Shown here: one piece after another, positions 42,655-50,579 of the stretch
Layout: every line of letters begins with the position of its first letter
Numbering within the stretch: the first letter of the stretch is position 1
NCBI GenBank assembly: GCA_000583135.1
Contig: JFBG01000044.1
Span: forward strand, 1-50,579
DNA length: 50,579 bases
From: Thioalkalivibrio sp. HK1
GTDB taxonomy: Bacteria; Pseudomonadota; Gammaproteobacteria; HK1
Direction of reading: 5' to 3'
Translations under genes and position numbers: made by a program
The notes under the pieces: model-generated
What the model was told of the DNA's origin: nothing
Seen by the model: the letters and a program-made list of their open reading frames with translations, nothing else
Database searches by the model: none

Positions 42655-44658
42655 CTAAGGGGAGCGAAGCCTTTCGATCACCCGCCGGACCTCGGCGGCG
42701 ACATGTTCGGCGGTCAGCCCGAAATATTCGTAGACATCCTTCCACGGGGCGGACTTTCCGAAATCGCTCACCCCGATGACCGCTCCATCCTCGCCGGTCC
42801 AAGCCCGCCAACCGTGCGGGATGCCCGCCTCGACCGCCACCCTGGCCCGCTGCGAGGGCGGCAGCACCGATGCGCGATAGGCCTCGTCCTGGGCTTCGAA
42901 TCGATCCACGCTGGTCATCGAGACCACCTGCACCGAAAGGCCTTGGGCATCGAGCAAGGCGGCGGCGCTCATTGCGATGCCGACCTCGGAGCCGGTGGCG
43001 ATCAACAGCGCATCGCTTCCTTCTTTCAAAACATGCGCCCCTCGCTTGATATCTTCCACCTGCTTGCGGCTTCGCTCTTGGTGAGAAAGCCCCTGACGCG
43101 AAAAGAGCAGACAAGTCGGCCCCTCCCGGCGCATCAAAGCCTCTTGCCAAGCCACCATGGACTCCACCGCATCGCAAGGGCGCCACACCGACATCCCGGG
43201 GATCAGCCTCAAGGTGGCGGTCTGCTCCACCGCCTGATGGGTGGGGCCGTCCTCGCCCAAGCCGATGGAATCGTGGGTGAAGACGAAGATCACGCGTTGT
43301 CCCATCAGCGCCGCCATGCGCAGCGCATTGCGGGCGTATTCGGAGAAAACGAGAAAGGTCGCGCAGTAGGGGATGAAACCGCCGTGCAGGGCAAGGCCGG
43401 TGCCGATCGCGCTCATCGCGAATTCGCGCACCCCGAAATGGATGTAGTTCCCATCAGGACAATCCCGCGAGAGGATCTCGGATCCGCTCCAAAGGGTGAG
43501 ATTGGAGCCGGTGAGGTCGGCGGAGCCTCCGATCAGCTCCGGCAGCATCGGACCCAAGGCTTCGAGGGCATCGAGCGAGGCCTTGCGCGATGCCACCGAC
43601 AAGGCCGCGGCATCGACGGCGGCAAGGGCGTCCTCGCATGCCGCATCCCAGCCTCGGGGTAAAAGACCTTGCATTCGGCGCTCGAACTCGCCCGCCTCCT
43701 CGGGGAAGGCGGCGCGATAGGATTCGAATCGCTCGCACCAATCTCGATAGCGTTTTTCGCCCGACGGACGGGCATCCCAAGCGGCGTAGATATCGGTGGG
43801 GATCTCGAAAGGGGGATGCGTCCAGCCGAGCGATGCGCGGGCCCGCTCGACCTCCTCGACCCCCAAGGGCGAGCCGTGAGCCGAGGCATCGCCTTGCTTG
43901 CCCGGCGAACCGAAGCCGATGATCGTCTTGCAGCATAGGAGCGAGGGGCGATCCGAGACCGCCTTGGCCTCGGCGATGGCTCGGCTCACCGCCGCCGCAT
44001 CGTGGCCATCCACATCCCGTATCACATGCCAGCCATAAGCCTCGAAGCGCTTGGGGGTATCGTCGGTGAACCACCCTTTGACGTCGCCGTCGATGGAAAT
44101 GGCGTTATCGTCGTAAATCCCTATCAACTTGCCGAGCCCCAAGGTGCCGGCGAGCGAGCAGGCTTCGTGCGAGATCCCCTCCATCAGGCAGCCGTCGCCG
44201 AGAAAAACCCAAGTGCGGTGATCGACGATCTCGTGCCCTTTGCGATTGAAGCGCGCCGCCAACGCCCTTTCGGCGATGGCCATCCCCACCGCATTGGCAA
44301 GGCCCTGCCCCAAAGGCCCGGTGGTGGTCTCGACCCCCGGGGTATCGCCGTATTCGGGATGCCCGGGGGTGCTCGACCCCAGTTGGCGGAAACGTCGGAT
44401 CTCGTCGATGGGAAGGTCGTAGCCCGATAGATGCAGCAGCGCATAGAGCAGCATCGAGCCGTGGCCGTTCGACAATACGAAGCGATCGCGATCCGGCCAA
44501 TCGCTGTGCGCCGGATCGTGCCGAAGATGGTCGCACCACAGGGTCTGCGCGATATCCGCCATCCCCATCGGCATCCCCGGGTGGCCGGATCCCGCCTGCT
44601 GCACGGCATCCATGGACAACACGCGAATCGCATCGGCTAGTTCTTTGGCTGTGGGCAT
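42655..44658 (-). CDS. tkt: Transketolase
   Basis: The 667-residue thiamine-diphosphate enzyme moves two-carbon units in the pentose phosphate or Calvin pathway. [35 protein letters not shown], the ThDP-Mg motif [13 protein letters not shown]...[14 protein letters not shown] and [16 protein letters not shown] are all visible. Length is normal. The ATG at 44658 fits the conserved N-terminus although the ribosome site is weak. It is on the same strand as gap and pgk, as in many proteobacteria, but not adjacent. Confidence 0.95.
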   Translation of the reverse strand: MPTAKELADAIRVLSMDAVQQAGSGHPGMPMGMADIAQTLWCDHLRHDPAHSDWPDRDRFVLSNGHGSMLLYALLHLSGYDLPIDEIRRFRQLGSSTPGHPEYGDTPGVETTTGPLGQGLANAVGMAIAERALAARFNRKGHEIVDHRTWVFLGDGCLMEGISHEACSLAGTLGLGKLIGIYDDNAISIDGDVKGWFTDDTPKRFEAYGWHVIRDVDGHDAAAVSRAIAEAKAVSDRPSLLCCKTIIGFGSPGKQGDASAHGSPLGVEEVERARASLGWTHPPFEIPTDIYAAWDARPSGEKRYRDWCERFESYRAAFPEEAGEFERRMQGLLPRGWDAACEDALAAVDAAALSVASRKASLDALEALGPMLPELIGGSADLTGSNLTLWSGSEILSRDCPDGNYIHFGVREFAMSAIGTGLALHGGFIPYCATFLVFSEYARNALRMAALMGQRVIFVFTHDSIGLGEDGPTHQAVEQTATLRLIPGMSVWRPCDAVESMVAWQEALMRREGPTCLLFSRQGLSHQERSRKQVEDIKRGAHVLKEGSDALLIATGSEVGIAMSAAALLDAQGLSVQVVSMTSVDRFEAQDEAYRASVLPPSQRARVAVEAGIPHGWRAWTGEDGAVIGVSDFGKSAPWKDVYEYFGLTAEHVAAEVRRVIERLRSP

Positions 44659-44891
44659 CCGAGAATATCTCTTGAGTCGAAGGGTCTTTTGATGGGGTCT
44701 TCGTGATAAGTCTTTGCATCGTCCAACGGTACGGATTTTAACGATTAATGGAATTTTCGCACCTCGCCGAAAAACGGCGTATCGAAAGCGCACTCCCCTC
44801 TTTGCGCTTTGGGGTCAATGGCGATGAAGACGAAAAGGAAAGGCGAGTCGCCCACAAAGCGATGCGCCCCGATCGAAAAAGCACCACACCC

Positions 44892-47800
44892 TTAAGAGGC
44901 GGGGATCAACCCCGCTTGCAGGCTGCGCGCCAAGGAGCGGGCGACGATGAGCGCAGCCTCTCGCTCGTCGGCAGGGGTGGTGGACTCATCGAAAGTCTGA
45001 TCGAGCAACACCCTTGCGAGGCGCCGTTCGAGCGCGCCCTCGTCCATCGGCGGCTCGTCGGTCAGATGGCCTTGCTCGAATAGCCACTGACTCATCTGCT
45101 CGAGCTTGTCTTTGCGAAAATTGCGCAACGAGCCCATCGCCCCCAATAATCGGCGCGCATCGCCGCCTTGGCTGCGGACGATATCGAGCACGCGGTCGAT
45201 GAAGACTTCGCTGACGATCCCCGATCGCTCCAACGCCCCGGCATCGACCGGCCTTCCCCGCCCCCTTTGCCAAGCCTCGAACCAAGCCCTCGCCGCCACC
45301 GACAATCTGCGCAGATCAAGGATCTCGCAAGGATCGAGCACCACCGCCGCCTCGTCCGATGCGAGCAGGGAATCGAGCGCCCCGATGTGGTGAATTCCGG
45401 CCACGAGCAGCCGCCGCAAGAGCGGCAGATCATCGCGCAGCAGATAAAAAGGATGGGTCGAATCCGGCCGCCAAGGGTCGATCATGGGAACTTGCAAGCG
45501 CTGCGCGTATGCCTCGGGGGAATCGTCCCCCGGCAGCGGCGGGAGCGATGGCGCCGGTGGGGGCGCTAAATCGCTTGCGGATCCCGCCGCCTGCGCCAAG
45601 CCTCGACGGGCGGCGAGATCGATCACCACCGCCTGGGGGGCTTGCCAATGACTCGCTTGGAAGGGCTGCGCGGTGAGGTAGACGATCTGACGCCCCTTCG
45701 ATGCGAGATCCGCAAGGCTTCGGGCCACCGCCCGAAATCGCTCGGGGTCGGCGGTGGTCAGGGCCTCGTCGAGGAAAAAGGGCAGGCTTGCGCGGCCCTT
45801 CTCGGCCTCGAGAGCCCAAGCGATGCGCACCGCCAATCGCAGCTGCATGCGGGTTGCGCTCGAGAGCTCCGATAGCGCCCGTCGAGCGCCGTCGGCCGTA
45901 TCCCGCGCGGCAAAGCGATCCCTCGATACCGCTTCGAGCGCGAATTGATGTCGAGAAAAATGCGCGAACCACGCCTCGGCGCGGCGAAGAAGCGCCGGAC
46001 GGCTATCCGTTCGATGCGCGGACTCGATCGCATCGAGCATAAAGCCGCGAGCCTCGGCCCGTTTCGCATCCTCGAAGCGTCGCTCCAAGGCATCGCCTCG
46101 CCGCCGGCATATCGCCTTGGCCCGCTCGAGGGCCCCGCTTCGTCCAGCTTGATCGACGAGCGTGCGGATGCGCATGATCTCCTCTTGAAGACTCGAAATC
46201 CGCTCCTTGTCGTCTTTTAGGGTATCGATGAGGCGATCGAGGGCGCGATCGTCATCGGCCCTTGCCAAGGCGGTCAACTCGGCATCGCATCGAAGCTCGA
46301 CGGTGCAGGATTTTTCGGCACCGACGGCTTCCGATCGATCATCCGATAAAGATCGCCACCGATCCAAAAGCCCCAAACGCCGACGCAGCTCGGCCTCGTC
46401 CTTGGATTCGAGCCCCGCCTGCCGATAAAACTCGTCGATCTGCGCCCGGCATCGCTCGCAAGCGGCGGCGCCATCGTCCAAGCGTCTTTGCGCCTCGCCT
46501 TTCGCCCGCAAAGCATCGTCCCGGGCATCGATCCTCGTTTGCAAAATCTCCAAGCGCGATTGGAAGATCTCGGCCGAATCATCCGGGGCCGGCCGATCCG
46601 CCGCCTCTCGCACCGGCTCTCGCCCTGTCGAATTCCCGGACGAGATCCCTGACAAAATCCGGGACGAGTCCTCGTATCCGGCGAGAAAGGATTCGATCTC
46701 TTGGCGCAGGGCATCCGCTCGCTCCGAGAGATCTTCACAAAGAGAGCGACTCTCGATGTACTCGCCGTCGGCACGAGCGTATCGATCGACGAGCCTTAGC
46801 CATCGCTCGAAAGAGGCATCGAGGATTAGGGGGTCGAAGTGCACCTTGCGAGCGATGGCCTCGAGACGATGACGCTCTTCGTTCAGCACCCGCTCGCCCT
46901 CGATCAAGCGCTCGTCGAGGGATTGGATGCGGCGGGCGTTGGCGCTGCGCTCCCCTATAAGGGCGATCTCGGCGCCCAGCGATTCGATGCGATCTCGAAC
47001 CGACTCCTGCGTCCATCGCTTAGGGCCGATGACGCCTTGTTCGCTGAAAAAGGCCTTCGCCCGCTCGCGCCGGGCTTTTCTCGGATCGAGATCGAGGGCA
47101 ACAAGGCCGCAGATCCCGGCGAGGGCTCCGATCAGAAAAAAAGCGAGCGCGGGCAGCCATGGCGCCTGCGCCCCGAAGCCGCCGATAAGCGCCGGCAAAA
47201 AGAAAATCGCACCGATACATAGAAGAAGCGATAGCGCGAATCCGGCTCGACGATGCGTTCCGGCGGGACGCTTCGCCGCCGCCATCCATTGCACCAGCGC
47301 TCGAAGGGCTCTTTGCAATCGCTCTTCGATATCCGGATCGGACTCGACGGTCCGGCGTTCGATCCCCGATGCCTCTCGCCCTTCGCCCGCTCCTTCGCTC
47401 GTTCTTTCATCCTTGGGCGCCGATCGCGCTCGATGCTCGGCTCGGGCGGTGCGCTCCTTTTCGATCGCCCGACGCTCGGCCTCGAGCTCGCGATAGGCGG
47501 CCAGCCCGCGCTCGACCTCCCCCAATGTTGCGGGGTCGATCCGCGCCCGCACCCCCGAAGGCGTTCCGAGATCGCATCCGGCGGCATCCCGCTCGGCCAA
47601 GGCCTCGCTTTCGCTTTGCCTTGCCCGCTGCAAGGCGTTTTCGCACTTGGATAAAAGCCGAAGACGCCCCCGAATGCGGGCGATCGCCGCCTGATCGGGG
47701 GTGTCGGCGTCCAATCCGATCTGCCGGAATTTCCGCTCCAAAGCCTGTACCTCGGCGCCGGCGCCGGCGTTGCGACGCTTGGCGAGATCATGGGCTCTTT

Positions 47801-48542
47801 CGAGTTCTTCCAGCCTTGCGATCTCGTCGGCGCGCAGGCGCTCCATCCCGCAAGGAAAATCGAGAAGCATCGCCTCGATATCGCGCAATCGCCTTCGATG
47901 CCCGAGCCATTCCTTGGCCCGCAAGGCCCGCGGCAGTCTTTCCAGCCGCGCTTCGAGTTGCGCCCGCTCTTCCTGCAAGGCTTCGAGTCGCGCCTCCTCG
48001 CGCACCAAGGATCGCTGCCGCTCCTCGATGCGGCGCAGATCGGATTCGGCCTCGCCCAGCACTTTGGCCTCGCCGTGACCGAAGCGGGGGCCGATGGCGA
48101 CCTTGCAGGCCTCCTTCGCGGCCGCGAAGTCGTAGCCCCCGGCGAGATCTCGAGCGATCTCGCGGGCGATCCGCGCATCGTGCCGATCGCCGCTTTCCAG
48201 CAGATCCTCGATATGCAAGGTGTAGCCGGCCAAGTGATGTGGATCGGGCAAAGGCGGCGCTTGGCAGCGCTCGCCGTCGCAGGTCCACATCAGGCTGCGG
48301 CCGGTGCGCACCACCTGCCACCGCCTGCCGCCCGAATCCTCGAATTCCGCTTCGAGATCCACGGATTCGTCTGCGGGCAAAGCCTGCGCATCGAGCAAGG
48401 CGCGCAAGGCCCTGGCCACGCTGCTCTTGCCGGAGGCGTTGGGACCGTGAACGATATTGATGCCATCGGAAAATCCGTCGAGTTCGAAACCCGGCGAGGC
48501 GATCCCCGCCAGCCGCCTGATGGCGATACGGCGCAATTTCAC
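44892..48542 (-). CDS. YhaN/SbcC-like AAA ATPase with coiled coils and a membrane segment pair
   Basis: The 1216-residue product has Walker A GPNASGKSS at 33-41 and, after long Arg/Glu/Leu-rich coiled coils, a signature-like ELSSATRMQLRLAVRIA near 890 and Walker B LPFFLDEAL near 917, the split ATPase of the SbcC/Rad50 type. Two hydrophobic helices interrupt the coiled coil at about 434-480, as in YhaN-type proteins, so the complex is probably membrane-attached. Beyond the ATPase there is an extra C-terminal domain of about 250 residues that I do not recognise. The start overlaps the stop of the upstream metallophosphoesterase gene by 4 bases. Likely role: DNA end processing or repair. Confidence 0.82.
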   Translation of the reverse strand: MKLRRIAIRRLAGIASPGFELDGFSDGINIVHGPNASGKSSVARALRALLDAQALPADESVDLEAEFEDSGGRRWQVVRTGRSLMWTCDGERCQAPPLPDPHHLAGYTLHIEDLLESGDRHDARIAREIARDLAGGYDFAAAKEACKVAIGPRFGHGEAKVLGEAESDLRRIEERQRSLVREEARLEALQEERAQLEARLERLPRALRAKEWLGHRRRLRDIEAMLLDFPCGMERLRADEIARLEELERAHDLAKRRNAGAGAEVQALERKFRQIGLDADTPDQAAIARIRGRLRLLSKCENALQRARQSESEALAERDAAGCDLGTPSGVRARIDPATLGEVERGLAAYRELEAERRAIEKERTARAEHRARSAPKDERTSEGAGEGREASGIERRTVESDPDIEERLQRALRALVQWMAAAKRPAGTHRRAGFALSLLLCIGAIFFLPALIGGFGAQAPWLPALAFFLIGALAGICGLVALDLDPRKARRERAKAFFSEQGVIGPKRWTQESVRDRIESLGAEIALIGERSANARRIQSLDERLIEGERVLNEERHRLEAIARKVHFDPLILDASFERWLRLVDRYARADGEYIESRSLCEDLSERADALRQEIESFLAGYEDSSRILSGISSGNSTGREPVREAADRPAPDDSAEIFQSRLEILQTRIDARDDALRAKGEAQRRLDDGAAACERCRAQIDEFYRQAGLESKDEAELRRRLGLLDRWRSLSDDRSEAVGAEKSCTVELRCDAELTALARADDDRALDRLIDTLKDDKERISSLQEEIMRIRTLVDQAGRSGALERAKAICRRRGDALERRFEDAKRAEARGFMLDAIESAHRTDSRPALLRRAEAWFAHFSRHQFALEAVSRDRFAARDTADGARRALSELSSATRMQLRLAVRIAWALEAEKGRASLPFFLDEALTTADPERFRAVARSLADLASKGRQIVYLTAQPFQASHWQAPQAVVIDLAARRGLAQAAGSASDLAPPPAPSLPPLPGDDSPEAYAQRLQVPMIDPWRPDSTHPFYLLRDDLPLLRRLLVAGIHHIGALDSLLASDEAAVVLDPCEILDLRRLSVAARAWFEAWQRGRGRPVDAGALERSGIVSEVFIDRVLDIVRSQGGDARRLLGAMGSLRNFRKDKLEQMSQWLFEQGHLTDEPPMDEGALERRLARVLLDQTFDESTTPADEREAALIVARSLARSLQAGLIPAS

Positions 48543-49957
48543 GATCCCCCCTCCTCCGCCGCCTCCTCTTTGCGTTGCGCTTCCAAAGCCTCGAGCACTG
48601 AAAGGGCTGCTTCTTGCAGCAACTCGACGATGGTCTCGTCATCCGGCGAGGCGCGGGCGATGCGCAGAAAAGGGCCGCTCGATCGACGCTCCAAGCGCCG
48701 TCGAAAACCATCGATCAGGGAGCGCCGCAACGCCTCGTCTTGCGATCTTGCAACCCCGGGACGCAAGGCGAGGATGCGGCGAGCGAGCAGCGCCGGGGGA
48801 TCGCTTCCTCTCGCCAAATTCTCGAGATCGAGGGCCGGACGCGTTTCCATGCGCCAGTCGTGAACGAAATAGCGGATCCCTTCTTGTTCGAGATCGAACT
48901 TTTCGATCGGATTGTCGACTTCGAGGCGCCGCTCGATCTCCCTTCGTCCGGATATCCGGCCGATGAAACGCAAGCGACAGCCGACGGCCAAAGGGCGCCA
49001 ACGCTCATCGAGATCATGCGGCCTACGGCGCTGCCCTTCGTCCGGCATCCGATGGGTGGCGACGATCTCCCGATGCCGCCGAGCGATGGCGCCGACAACC
49101 CGCGCATCCACCTCCTCATGACCCTCGATACCCTCGAGATCGACCGTCACCTCCTCCCATCGAAGAGGGGCCAAAGGCAGGTGCTCGATCTCCAAACCCG
49201 CCTTCTTGCACTCGAGGAGCCAAGGGCCGCGCGGCCCCGCCTCGCCCGGATCGAGCCCGGTCAGCGAACCGAGATAACCCATCGGACGAGGAGGAGTCAG
49301 GGCATCGGGTTTGTGGACGTGACCGAGCAGCCAGGCATCCACCGGGGCGGCGGCGAGGTCGCTCGATCGCACCGGGGCCCAGGGGCTTGCGGGGGCGTCC
49401 CGATCGCAATGGAGCAAAGCGATCACCGGGCCGCGCCTGATATCGAGCCCCGGCAGGTGCGGGCCGAGCGGAAGGAGGGTGGCCAACGGGCTCGTTCGAA
49501 CGTGCACGCTCGGGAACGACCAGCCCAAGAGGTGCACGGCCTCGCCGGCATCGCCTTCGATGGTCAGTGTCTCCCACTTGCCGCCCCGCCCGAGCAGATA
49601 AAAGCCGCAGGCGATCGGATCTCTTGATTCGCTTCGGGGCGCGAGAGTGTCGGCCAGTCGCGGCAGGGCTTGACCGTCGTGGTTGCCATTGACCGCGATG
49701 ATCGGCACCTTGGCCTTGGCGAGTCGCTCGATCCCCCGACGAAGATCGCCGCAGGCCTCGTAGAAATCATCCTCGTCGTCGATGACGTCCCCGGCCAACA
49801 ACAGCGCATCGATATCGTTGTCGAGGGCGTAATCGACGCAGCGGCGAAATGCCGCCGCCGGTCCGAACGCCTGCGCCGGGCGGGGTTCGCCCAGACCCGC
49901 CGGAAGACGGGAGGGGGTGCGCCCCAAGTGGATATCGCCCAAGCATAGAAACTTCAT
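48539..49957 (-). CDS. YhaO/SbcD-like metallophosphoesterase (DNA exonuclease)
   Basis: The 472-residue product has calcineurin-like metal motifs in order: GDIHLG (residues 7-12), LLAGDVIDDEDD (53-64), VNGNHDG (around 90), a His in ALLHCD and GHVHKPD. This is the SbcD/Mre11 pattern. The C-terminal half is longer than in SbcD and matches the accessory region of YhaO-type proteins only loosely. The start at 49957 gives MKFLCLGDIHLG; the longer frame adds unconserved residues. Its stop overlaps the ATPase start, so the two subunits are coupled. Confidence 0.85.
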   Translation of the reverse strand: MKFLCLGDIHLGRTPSRLPAGLGEPRPAQAFGPAAAFRRCVDYALDNDIDALLLAGDVIDDEDDFYEACGDLRRGIERLAKAKVPIIAVNGNHDGQALPRLADTLAPRSESRDPIACGFYLLGRGGKWETLTIEGDAGEAVHLLGWSFPSVHVRTSPLATLLPLGPHLPGLDIRRGPVIALLHCDRDAPASPWAPVRSSDLAAAPVDAWLLGHVHKPDALTPPRPMGYLGSLTGLDPGEAGPRGPWLLECKKAGLEIEHLPLAPLRWEEVTVDLEGIEGHEEVDARVVGAIARRHREIVATHRMPDEGQRRRPHDLDERWRPLAVGCRLRFIGRISGRREIERRLEVDNPIEKFDLEQEGIRYFVHDWRMETRPALDLENLARGSDPPALLARRILALRPGVARSQDEALRRSLIDGFRRRLERRSSGPFLRIARASPDDETIVELLQEAALSVLEALEAQRKEEAAEEGGS

Positions 49958-50150
49958 CGAACGGGCCTTTTCGCCGAATCTTAAATCGCACCTTATCGCC
50001 ACCGACGGACCACCACCGCCGAGGCGCTTTCAAGGCCCGGTCACCAAGCCCGGCCGATCGTCGACCCTGAGAATTGTCGACCCTGATGATCGGCAATCCG
50101 GATCGATGATCCGGATCGACGCCAAGGGACGATAGCGCTTTGGCAGGCGA

Positions 50151-50495
50151 TCAAAGCCCGAGCGCTTTCTCGTAATGCTCCTCGTCGAATCCGATCAGAA
50201 GCGTTTTTCCGACCCGCAAGGCCGGAGCCCGCAAATTCCCGGTCGGTCCCAACATGGCATCGATCAGATCATCGTCGGGAACGCCGGAAATGGTGAAGAC
50301 CGTGGTCTTCTTGCCCTTCGATACGATGGCGCGCGAACACCCCTCGGCGAGGGAGCGGGCATCCTCGCGCCCCAACTTTCTCGATGCGGGAATGACATCG
50401 TCTGGCACGAGACAATGGGCGTCCAACAATGCGGACGCCTTCTCGCAGGATCGTCAGCCCTTGCGGTGGTGGTACCACTTGATCTGCCGACTCAT
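50151..50495 (-). CDS. ArsC/Spx-family selenoprotein (in-frame UGA read as selenocysteine)
   Basis: Read from ATG 50495, with AGGAGG seven bases upstream, the frame gives MSRQIKWYHHRKG, a TGA at 50456-50454, then RSCEKASALLDAHC and on to a stop at 50151: 114 residues with selenocysteine at 14. The region matches the thioredoxin-fold ArsC/Spx family, where Y-x4-C-x-x-C-x-K-A is usual; here U14-R-S-C17-E-K-A takes the same place. The C-terminal block LRAPALRVGKTLLIGFDEEHYEKAL is also family-typical, and the length is normal only if the UGA is read through. A SECIS-like hairpin follows the UGA. It is probably a thiol/selenol oxidoreductase; arsenate reduction is unproven. The needed sel genes are not in the window. 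Confidence 0.82.
50408..50456 (-). promoter_or_regulatory. Bacterial SECIS-like element after the in-frame UGA
   Basis: Starting 14 bases after the UGA, GGCGUCC (50439-50433) pairs perfectly with GGACGCC (50424-50418) around the 8-base loop GCAUUGUU. Outside it, CGAGA (50445-50441) can pair with UCUCG (50412-50408). The loop lies 21 bases from the UGA and begins with G, both as known for SelB-binding bacterial SECIS elements. Confidence 0.75.
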
Positions 50496-50579
50496 TATCG
50501 AGCCTCCTATCGGTGGATGGATGAAAAGGCGAGCGCCGAGGATCGAAGCATCTAAGCCTTGGGATGCAAACGATTTCAA

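Noticed and set aside
50151..50429. Short ArsC-like protein starting at TTG 50429
   Set aside because: It would lack the first strand and the CxxC/UxxC active site and has no ribosome site, while ATG 50495 has AGGAGG and the UGA is followed by a SECIS-like stem.

Overview
The window reads as a chromosomal segment of a GC-rich proteobacterium. Evidence for this is the rhizobial-type glycerol ABC transporter cluster (glpV-S-T-P-Q with glpK and glpD), dsbB, tkt/gap/pgk on one strand, and the style of the sirtuin and NCS2 genes. I cannot place it below phylum level. No rRNA, tRNA or CRISPR array was recognised. An in-frame UGA in an ArsC/Spx-like gene at the right end implies the organism inserts selenocysteine.

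Layout. 1-5.0 kb: the start of a secreted matrixin-like metalloprotease with Calx-beta-like repeats, a decayed fragment of a Cys-rich secreted protein, dsbB, a creatininase-family hydrolase and a sirtuin. 5.2-14.9 kb: glycerol catabolism, with glpV-S-T-P-Q, a DUF2160-like membrane protein and glpK leftward, and glpD divergent. 15.3-16.7 kb: a secreted 415-residue multi-module Cys-rich protein with repeated boundary motifs and an exact 132-bp tandem duplication. 16.8-25.35 kb: a leftward sugar/polyol operon (binding protein, two permeases, small membrane protein, two ATPases, fused dihydroxyacetone kinase, LacI-type regulator). Its promoter has a palindromic operator between -35 and -10 and a second copy 31 bp away.

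25.4-32.3 kb looks like an insertion: a LysR regulator diverges from a tightly coupled succinate dehydrogenase/fumarate reductase-like operon followed by a two-subunit class I fumarase/tartrate dehydratase. It is flanked by gene debris: the stub of a beta-hydroxyacid dehydrogenase, an internally deleted IS3 transposase and a truncated UbiH-like monooxygenase. 32.4-34.5 kb is an AT-rich two-gene cassette: an SPPY-type DNA methyltransferase overlapping a large HhH-GPD-like DNA glycosylase homologue with an endonuclease III-style Cys4 iron-sulfur motif, possibly an unusual restriction-modification or repair system.

34.6-50.6 kb returns to housekeeping genes: purC, a GFA-family protein, a leftward tkt ... 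gap-pgk-degenerate HtrA-like series interrupted by an NCS2 permease and a small secreted protein, a YhaN/YhaO-like (SbcCD-related) ATPase/nuclease pair, and the ArsC-like selenoprotein with a SECIS-like hairpin just after its UGA.

Most notable are the selenoprotein, the methyltransferase/iron-sulfur glycosylase pair and the modular Cys-rich secreted polyprotein with its decayed relative beside dsbB.
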